The position numbers and the translations under genes are program-made. From the NCBI GenBank assembly GCA_012515695.1, contig JAAYXX010000061.1, forward strand, positions 1 through 5,053: DNA of 5,053 nucleotides, given 5' to 3'. Shown here one piece after another: positions 1 to 3,448 of this stretch (within the stretch, counting starts at the first letter, position 1; each line of letters starts with the position of its first letter). The notes beneath the pieces were generated by a model. That model searched no databases, had not been told where the DNA came from, and saw only the letters and a list, made by a program, of their open reading frames with translations. The stretch comes from Chloroflexota bacterium (GTDB taxonomy: Bacteria; Chloroflexota; Anaerolineae; UBA1429).

Positions 1-1
1 G

Positions 2-832
2 GTTTACCAACTCCCTAAGCTCTTTCCAAACTCCTCTGTAAGCAACCTGGTAATTTGTATTGCTGCCCCTAGTGGTAGCAAAGATTTTTCCGTTTTAATT
101 GCTGACCAAATCCCCGATTTACATCTTAACGGAGACACGCAAGCTTTCCCCCTCTACTACTACGAAGAACGTCCCAAGCAGAGCCCCACGCTATTCGACG
201 TTGCCGGGGAAAGCGAGTACATCCGCCGGGACGGGGTGTCGGACTTTATCTTGAAGCGTGCCCGGCAGCAGTACGGACCGCGTGTGACTAAAGAGGATAT
301 TTTCTACTACGTCTATGGCTTCCTGCACAGCCCAGCCTATCGCGCCGCCTTTGCCGATGATCTGAAGAAGATGCTCCCTCGCTTGCCGTTGGTCGAGGAG
401 CCGCGCGCGTTCTGGCGATTCAGCAAGGCTGGGCGGCAGTTGGCCGCGCTGCACATCCACTATGAAAGTGTGCCACCCTGCCCTGGCGTCCAGGTGAGTG
501 GCGCGGAAAGCGGCTTTTTCCGGGTGGAAAAGATGCGTTTCCCTCAAAAAGGGCAACAGGATACGATTCTGTACAACAGCCAGATTACGGTTTCTGATAT
601 CCCAGCGCAGGCGTATGAGTATGTGGTCAATGGCAAATCCGCGATTGAGTGGGTGATGGAGCGGTATCAGGTAACGGTGCATAGGGAGAGCGGCATCCGC
701 AACGATCCAAACGAGTGGGCAGAAGAGGTGGGCAATCCGCGCTATATTTTGGACCTGCTGTTGAGCGTCATCCACGTGAGTGTGCAAACCGTAGAAATCG
801 TGGCCGGGTTGCCAGCCGTCAAGTTTGACTGA
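2..832 (+). CDS. Type ISP restriction-modification / helicase protein, C-terminal part (5' truncated)
   Basis: Only the last 276 residues are in the window; the reading frame is open to the left edge, so the start lies outside. The visible part matches, from memory of the family, the C-terminal target-recognition region of single-chain type ISP restriction-modification enzymes (LlaGI/LlaBIII-like, often annotated as predicted helicases of about 1,500-1,650 residues). In those proteins a nuclease, a DEAD/DEAH translocase and an N6-adenine methyltransferase precede this region. Supporting stretches, in order, are VTKEDIFYYVYGFLHSP (about 285-335), a DDLKKMLPRLPLV segment (about 356-395), FWRFSKAGRQLAALH, KMRFPQKGQ, NGKSAIEWVMERYQV (from 629) and NPRYILDLLLSVIHVSVQT near the end. 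The protein would recognise an asymmetric DNA site, methylate self DNA and cut foreign DNA. The catalytic domains are not visible, so activity cannot be judged. The first 130 bp look more AT-rich than the rest. The family call is strong. Confidence 0.9.
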   Translation, partial: VYQLPKLFPNSSVSNLVICIAAPSGSKDFSVLIADQIPDLHLNGDTQAFPLYYYEERPKQSPTLFDVAGESEYIRRDGVSDFILKRARQQYGPRVTKEDIFYYVYGFLHSPAYRAAFADDLKKMLPRLPLVEEPRAFWRFSKAGRQLAALHIHYESVPPCPGVQVSGAESGFFRVEKMRFPQKGQQDTILYNSQITVSDIPAQAYEYVVNGKSAIEWVMERYQVTVHRESGIRNDPNEWAEEVGNPRYILDLLLSVIHVSVQTVEIVAGLPAVKFD

Positions 833-852
833 AAGCTCAAGGAGACCACCGA

Positions 853-1109
853 GTGAACAGAAAGAGATGCTTTGTAATTGCTCCGATCGGAGAAGAGGGA
901 TCGAGCACTCGAATACGCTCAAATCAGATTCTCTCTCACATCATTCGACCGGTAGCCATAACGTATACTATGAATTGGCAGTCCGTCATGCCACCCGCAA
1001 ACCAGTCATTCAACTTATGCAAAAGGGTGAACCCTTACCCTTCGACGTAGCGGGAACTAGAACAATAATCGTCGATCACAGAGACTTGGACAGCGCCGAA
1101 GATGCCTGA
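853..1109 (+). pseudogene. Degraded Rossmann-like (nucleoside deoxyribosyltransferase/TIR-like) protein, internal deletion with frame change
   Basis: A GTG start at 853 follows a good ribosome binding site (AAGGAG, 839-844, 8 nt spacing), 20 bp after the type ISP stop. The first 35 codons read MNRKRCFVIAPIGEEGSSTR and continue to HIIRPVA, the typical N-terminus of a conserved family of nucleotide-processing-like Rossmann proteins. That frame then becomes nonsense and stops at 1050. From about 957 a different frame gives HNVYYELAVRHATRKPVIQL and then KGEPLPFDVAGTRTIIVDHRDLDSAEDA, stopping at 1109. This is the downstream part of the same family (the usual form is DLT-x-x-NPNVFYELAVRHA). Roughly 40-45 residues expected between the two pieces are absent, and the join lies at about 955-962. 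The C-terminal extension usual in this family also seems lost. Inference: an inactivated gene, perhaps once a defence-associated effector. A sequencing error could explain the frame change but not the missing middle. Confidence 0.72.
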
Positions 1110-1199
1110 ATCAGGCGGGTTCGGACGCGAGCATGGATATAGCTTGAGGAGAGTAGGAGTCAGACTGCAAGACGCTTGACCTGACCGAGAATAAATTGT

Positions 1200-1205
1200 A
1201 GGAGG
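1200..1205 (+). promoter_or_regulatory. Ribosome binding site of the cupin gene (AGGAGG)
   Basis: A perfect AGGAGG lies 4 nt before the ATG at 1210 and 7 nt before the adjacent in-frame ATG at 1213. The spacing slightly favours the second ATG, so the protein may start one residue later than annotated. No convincing sigma70 promoter is visible in 1110-1209. Confidence 0.7.
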
Positions 1206-1209
1206 CGAT

Positions 1210-1545
1210 ATGATGAACATCACGCGTTTCGACCAAGCCAAGGCTAAACCTGCCCACAATGGCACCATCCTGGCTATGGAGGTGTTGCCAGCCGGGGTCA
1301 AAGCCCCCTTCGAGCACGCCTGGGGCTATCTGGAGCCACATCAAGCAATGGAAGGCCATAGCCATCCGACAGCAGAGGTGTACTTTTTCCACCAAGGACA
1401 GGGCGTGGTGGTGGTAGGGGATGAGCAGCAGCCCGTATCGCCGGGCGACGTCGTGGAAATCCCGCCCAACGCCTATCATACCGTCCAGAACCCCTCTGAT
1501 GGGGAGCTGTACTGGTTTGCTCTGTGGTGGCCTCCCCTCGATTGA
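1210..1545 (+). CDS. Small single-domain cupin protein (cupin_2 type)
   Basis: This 111-residue protein is about the size of one cupin beta-barrel. Cupin motif 1 is seen at residues 49-65 (G49-H50-S51-H52-P53, E56, G63/G65) and motif 2 at 78-94 (PGDVVEIPPNAYHTVQNPS, with H90). The three histidines H50, H52 and H90 plus E56 form the usual metal-binding set, and all are intact. The C-terminus is rich in aromatics (YWFALWWPPLD). Stand-alone cupins of this kind can be sugar-phosphate isomerases, dioxygenases, small-molecule sensors or of unknown role, and nothing here picks one. The protein should be cytoplasmic, since no signal peptide is seen. It lies 100 bp after the broken gene on the same strand and could be transcribed with it or from its own promoter. 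The 1110-1209 gap holds nothing else recognisable. The cupin fold is certain, the substrate unknown. Confidence 0.88.
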   Translation: MMNITRFDQAKAKPAHNGTILAMEVLPAGVKAPFEHAWGYLEPHQAMEGHSHPTAEVYFFHQGQGVVVVGDEQQPVSPGDVVEIPPNAYHTVQNPSDGELYWFALWWPPLD

Positions 1546-1561
1546 GGAAGCTTTTCCCCTA

Positions 1562-1625
1562 AACTGATCACATGCTGAGGTATCTACATGGGCGTCCTCC
1601 CACTCACCTCATCATGCGATCAGTT
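1562..1625. repeat. Imperfect inverted repeat, 20-bp arms
   Basis: The arms at 1562-1581 and 1606-1625 are reverse complements at 18 of 20 positions (for example AACTGATC at 1562-1569 against GATCAGTT at 1618-1625, and TGAGGT at 1576-1581 against ACCTCA at 1606-1611), around a 24-bp loop. It begins 17 bp after the cupin stop. There is no T-run after it, so it is not a standard intrinsic terminator. It could be a 3' mRNA-stabilising hairpin, a recombination or transposon-end remnant, or a protein-binding site. Confidence 0.6.
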
Positions 1626-1781
1626 AGTTGCCCGGCTCTCCCTGCGTTCCTCGGGCGCGGCGGCATTGCCTTGGTTTGGACTAAAATATTGTGTTATCCA
1701 TTCCCTTAGATAGCCCGAATAGCAGATATTGGCCCCTACCTGGGATACTTGCGCGGGCTTTTCGGCAGATCTCGTAAGCTA

Positions 1782-1884
1782 TACCAGCAAAAAGGCTGGC
1801 ATAAATGCCAGCCTAGCGACCTATCCCTATGCCAGCACTTATGCCATGCTTAGGCTGGCATTTATGCCAGCGTTATGGCTGGCA
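1782..1884. repeat. Downstream half-site array (GCTGGCA/TGCCAGC), putative centromere site
   Basis: Six perfect copies of the 7-bp half-site lie here: GCTGGCA at 1795, 1854 and 1878, and TGCCAGC at 1806, 1830 and 1865. Degenerate copies are at 1782 (TACCAGC) and 1842 (TGCCATG). Starts are spaced 11-13 bp or about twice that, roughly one helical turn. The copies at 1795/1806 form a perfect palindrome with 10-bp arms (1793-1814), and those at 1854/1865 one with 8-bp arms. The 1854-1884 stretch is the three-half-site unit also found twice upstream of parA. The array ends 12 bp from the stop of the RHH gene. Inference: binding sites for that RHH protein, acting as a partition site in the way parC sites flank the type Ib par operon of plasmid pB171. 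Confidence 0.68.
1789..1814 (-). terminator. Intrinsic terminator of the partition operon
   Basis: Read on the minus strand, the perfect palindrome with 10-bp arms and a 2-nt centre (1814-1793) runs straight into five T residues (1793-1789). It lies about 80 bp after the stop of the RHH gene, in the right orientation to end the parA-RHH transcript. The stem is made of two of the repeated GCTGGCA half-sites, so this stretch may serve as both terminator and protein-binding site. The short T-run makes efficiency uncertain. Confidence 0.55.
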
Positions 1885-1895
1885 TATTACGCACC

Positions 1896-2243
1896 TCATC
1901 GCCATTTGGCCGGAAGCTCCAGTTTGCACGCAAACCGGAGGCTGCGTGCAGAGACTTTGAGCGGCTCCAGGTCCACCTGGCCCGCCTCATACTTGTCCAG
2001 AAACTCGCACAGCGCCCAGGCCACCACGTCCGATTTGCTGATATCCTCGTCCTTGGCTACCCGCTCTACCGCATCGAGCAGCGTCAGCGTCAGATCATAG
2101 GTGGCCTTGGGCCGCTGGGCCTTTTTCGCGCGGGCCTTGCGCTCTTCGCGGGTGCGGAGTTGCGCCTCTAGCTCGGTGTCAATACCCTGCGCGCCGCTTA
2201 CGTCAAAGGCATCCTGTCGTTTGATCGGCGGTTTATTTGCCAT
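1896..2243 (-). CDS. Small ribbon-helix-helix partition protein (ParG/type Ib ParB-like)
   Basis: This 115-residue protein starts with the ATG at 2243, which overlaps the end of parA by 11 bp and has AAAGGA a few bases upstream. The central part (about 46-86) fits a ribbon-helix-helix fold: a short strand (KATYDLT) for the DNA groove, then helix A (about 53-66) and helix B (about 69-85, starting SKSDVVAWALCEF). The N-terminal 45 residues are charged and basic (TREERKARAKK), like the flexible arm of ParG-type proteins that stimulates the partner ATPase. A short tail of about 28 residues follows the fold. Family knowledge: such proteins bind arrays of short repeats next to their operon, act as centromere-binding adaptors for ParA and repress the operon. 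The GCTGGCA arrays on both sides are the obvious target. Fold and role are inferred from pattern and context, not from a close named homologue. Confidence 0.72.
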   Translation of the reverse strand: MANKPPIKRQDAFDVSGAQGIDTELEAQLRTREERKARAKKAQRPKATYDLTLTLLDAVERVAKDEDISKSDVVAWALCEFLDKYEAGQVDLEPLKVSARSLRFACKLELPAKWR

Positions 2244-2970
2244 GAAGGATCCTTTCTGTCAGACGTTGATACGCTCTGTACGCGGCATGATTCGGGTCCA
2301 GATATTCCCAAAGCGTCCGCCCCAGGGCGGGAGCCTCCCGCAGCCGGGTAGTGCGCGGGACGGCAGGCAGCACCAGGTCGCCAAACTTTTGTACCAGCTT
2401 TTCCAGGTTGATCTGCGACTCGTTAGTGGTCTTGTCCCAAAAAGTAGGCAGAATGGCCGCCATCTCGACGGCGTGCCCATGATCACGGACGAACTTGAGC
2501 GTTTCCATCTCTTGCGCCACCCCGATCAGCGCCAGATGATCCACCGCCACCGGGCAGACCACCTCGTCGGCGGCGTGGTGAGCATTATCGTGCAACAGGT
2601 CTCGGCTGGGGCCAGTATCCAGGATGACATAATCCGCATCGGCCAAAGCCAGCGCCCTGGCCAGGACCGTCTCGCGGTAAGGCTCGGCGGCCAGGATCAT
2701 CTTGAGCTTGGCGGTGCTGGAATCGCTGGGCAGCAACCATAAGGAGGGGCGCACCTCGACCAGCAGCTCCTCCAGAGGGACCAGGCTCAACAGCAACCTG
2801 TACAACCCGGGGGAAGGGGGCAGGCCAAAGCAGGGCGACACATTCCCCTGAGCATCCAGGTCCACCAGGATCACGCTATGACCCCGGCGCGCCAGGTCAT
2901 GGGCCAGCGTAACGGCAGTCGTCGTCTTGGCGACCCCACCCTTCTGATTCGCAACCGCAATGACACGCAT
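2233..2970 (-). CDS. parA: ParA-family partition ATPase (short, type Ib / Soj-like)
   Basis: This 245-residue cytoplasmic ATPase has the deviant Walker A motif KGGVAKTTT at residues 10-18 (signature lysine K10, phosphate-binding K15). It also has the Walker A' stretch LVDLDAQGN at about 35-43 and a Walker B strand YVILDTGPS at 114-122. The protein begins at the Walker A strand with no N-terminal helix-turn-helix, so it belongs to the short ParA class, which normally pairs with a small RHH partner, as here. One deviation is that the first proline of the usual DTPPS is G120. The ATG at 2970 follows GAGGGA 5 nt upstream on the minus strand. Role: ATP-dependent binding to the nucleoid and movement of partner-centromere complexes, keeping a plasmid or replicon inherited. 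It is the first gene of a two-gene operon. The family is certain; whether the cargo is a plasmid, an integrative element or a chromosome is not shown. Confidence 0.92.
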   Translation of the reverse strand: MRVIAVANQKGGVAKTTTAVTLAHDLARRGHSVILVDLDAQGNVSPCFGLPPSPGLYRLLLSLVPLEELLVEVRPSLWLLPSDSSTAKLKMILAAEPYRETVLARALALADADYVILDTGPSRDLLHDNAHHAADEVVCPVAVDHLALIGVAQEMETLKFVRDHGHAVEMAAILPTFWDKTTNESQINLEKLVQKFGDLVLPAVPRTTRLREAPALGRTLWEYLDPNHAAYRAYQRLTERILHGK

Positions 2971-3006
2971 AAACGTCCCTCGTTGATGAACTAATCGCCG
3001 CGCCTA

Positions 3007-3028
3007 TAGCCGCGCCATTCCGGCGCGC
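3007..3028. repeat. GC hairpin repeat, copy 1
   Basis: TAGCCGCGCC followed by ATTCC and GGCGCG: a 6-bp stem CGCGCC/GGCGCG (3011-3016, 3022-3027) with a 5-nt loop. It is the first of three near-identical REP-like hairpins in this intergenic region and lies in the transcribed leader of parA. Confidence 0.6.
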
Positions 3029-3038
3029 TCCTGCCAGG

Positions 3039-3053
3039 GCGGCATCCTGCCGC
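3039..3053. repeat. Short GC hairpin of different sequence
   Basis: GCGGCA-TCC-TGCCGC forms a 6-bp stem with a 3-nt loop. It lies just beside copy 1 of the CGCGCC/GGCGCG hairpins but has a different stem sequence. With no T-run on either side, it does not look like a terminator. Confidence 0.4.
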
Positions 3054-3057
3054 GGCT

Positions 3058-3127
3058 CAAGTTATCATAGCCGCGCTGTCTGTAGCCGCGCCTTGTAGGC
3101 GCGCCACAGCCAAGTTATCATAGCCGC
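3058..3127. repeat. 17-bp direct repeat (CAAGTTATCATAGCCGC)
   Basis: Identical copies lie at 3058-3074 and 3111-3127, 53 bp apart, each leading into a CCGC-rich unit. Read on the minus strand each contains TATGAT; only the copy at 3111-3127 has a well-spaced -35 box. The repeat may mark a local duplication. Confidence 0.6.
3083..3104. repeat. GC hairpin repeat, copy 2
   Basis: This has the same TAGCCGCGCC start and CGCGCC/GGCGCG stem (3087-3092, 3098-3103) as copy 1 but with the loop TTGTA. The stem is kept while the loop changes. The 22 bases at 3071-3092 match 3256-3277 at 21 positions. Confidence 0.6.
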
Positions 3128-3145
3128 TCATGAAAAGGCTGGCAA
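3117..3145 (-). promoter_or_regulatory. Predicted sigma70-type promoter of the parA-RHH operon
   Basis: On the minus strand, -35 TTGCCA (3145-3140) and -10 TATGAT (3122-3117) are separated by exactly 17 bp; each box matches consensus at five of six positions. Transcription would begin near 3110, giving a leader of about 140 nt before the parA ATG. The -35 box overlaps the GCTGGCA half-site at 3138-3144, so a protein bound to the array would block RNA polymerase. This fits the self-repression usual for type Ib partition operons. Confidence 0.55.
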
Positions 3146-3236
3146 GTATGCCAGCATAAACGCTGGCATTGCACATTGCCCCTCAAACTATGCCACGGGG
3201 CCTATGCTGGCATTAACGCCAGCATAAACGCTGGCC
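3138..3236. repeat. Upstream half-site array, putative centromere and operator
   Basis: Two copies of a 31-bp unit lie here, at 3138-3168 and 3206-3236. Each unit is GCTGGCA, 4 bp, TGCCAGC, 6 bp, GCTGGCA. In the second unit two half-sites carry one change each (CGCCAGC at 3217, GCTGGCC at 3230). The two units share the 18-bp string GCCAGCATAAACGCTGGC (3150-3167 and 3218-3235). A degenerate half-site TGCCACG lies between them at 3191. The spacing of starts (11 then 13 bp) is the same as in the unit at 1854-1884 on the other side of the operon, which argues for a shared binding geometry. Confidence 0.7.
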
Positions 3237-3266
3237 TATGCCCCGCACTACCCTGCCGCGCTCTCT

Positions 3267-3289
3267 GTAGCCGCGCCATTCTGGCGCGT
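3267..3289. repeat. GC hairpin repeat, copy 3
   Basis: TGTAGCCGCGCC followed by ATTCT and GGCGCG: the CGCGCC/GGCGCG stem (3272-3277, 3283-3288) again, with a loop differing from copy 1 by one base. It lies on the far side of the upstream half-site array, so the array is embedded among these repeats. Confidence 0.6.
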
Positions 3290-3436
3290 GAAGGTATACC
3301 AGCCCCCGAATCAGCCAAATAACCCGTGCATTGCCCCCCATCGGGTGTATACTGAAAGTAGATCGCCGGGCTATGAGATCAGCTCGCCTTGATAACAAAT
3401 TGCGGTTATAGCGCCCTTCTCGAACCATTGCCCCTC

Positions 3437-3442
3437 AGGAGG
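3437..3442 (+). promoter_or_regulatory. Ribosome binding site of the glycyl radical enzyme gene (AGGAGG)
   Basis: A perfect AGGAGG lies 6 nt before the ATG at 3449. It fixes the start there rather than at the in-frame ATG four codons later (3461), and predicts strong translation. Confidence 0.75.
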
Positions 3443-3448
3443 TGTTCT

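Larger units (their letters stand above)
1546..1895. other. Non-coding region between cupin gene and partition operon
   Basis: No believable gene is present in these 350 bp. The region is the meeting point of two converging transcripts: the cupin gene on the plus strand and the partition operon on the minus strand. It contains a long imperfect inverted repeat (1562-1625), a locally AT-rich patch near 1680-1700 without a well-spaced promoter, and the downstream half-site array and terminator at 1782-1884. Nothing is recognised between about 1626 and 1780. Confidence 0.7.
2971..3448. other. Non-coding control region between divergent parA and glycyl radical enzyme genes
   Basis: No gene is seen in these 478 bp. 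They hold, from left to right, the parA leader with GC-rich hairpin repeats, a 17-bp direct repeat, the predicted parA promoter, the upstream half-site array, a further GC hairpin, and the leader of the glycyl radical enzyme gene. A 12-bp direct repeat CATTGCCCCTCA occurs at 3174-3185 and 3426-3437, the second copy running into the ribosome binding site of the enzyme gene. No convincing plus-strand promoter was found, although TATACT at 3348-3353 could be a -10 box lacking a clear -35. Confidence 0.7.

Noticed and set aside
191..922. Long minus-strand open frame (243 codons) opposite the type ISP gene end
   Set aside because: The plus strand has a clear family match over the same bases; the minus-strand translation shows no recognisable motif and is explained by codon bias.
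825..1109. A single intact 94-residue gene starting with TTG at 825
   Set aside because: Its first 43 residues match nothing, overlap the type ISP stop and lack a ribosome binding site; the recognisable N-terminus is in another frame from 853, so this is a broken gene.
1176..1196. TTGACC and ATAAAT as a promoter for the cupin gene
   Set aside because: The boxes are only 9 bp apart, too close for sigma70, and no better -10 lies at the right distance.
1782..1884. CRISPR array or tRNA-like structure in the repeat clusters
   Set aside because: Repeats are only 7 bp with 4-6 bp gaps and alternate in orientation, unlike CRISPR; no cloverleaf can be drawn.
2101..2742. Plus-strand open frame (213 codons) opposite parA
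   Set aside because: ParA motifs on the minus strand are unambiguous; the plus-strand product is low-complexity and has no supporting start site.
3348..3353. TATACT as the -10 box of the glycyl radical enzyme promoter
   Set aside because: No -35-like hexamer sits 16-18 bp upstream; kept only as a possibility.
3174..3437. 12-bp direct repeat CATTGCCCCTCA as a regulatory site
   Set aside because: Only two copies 240 bp apart, one running into the ribosome binding site; could be chance or a by-product of local duplication.
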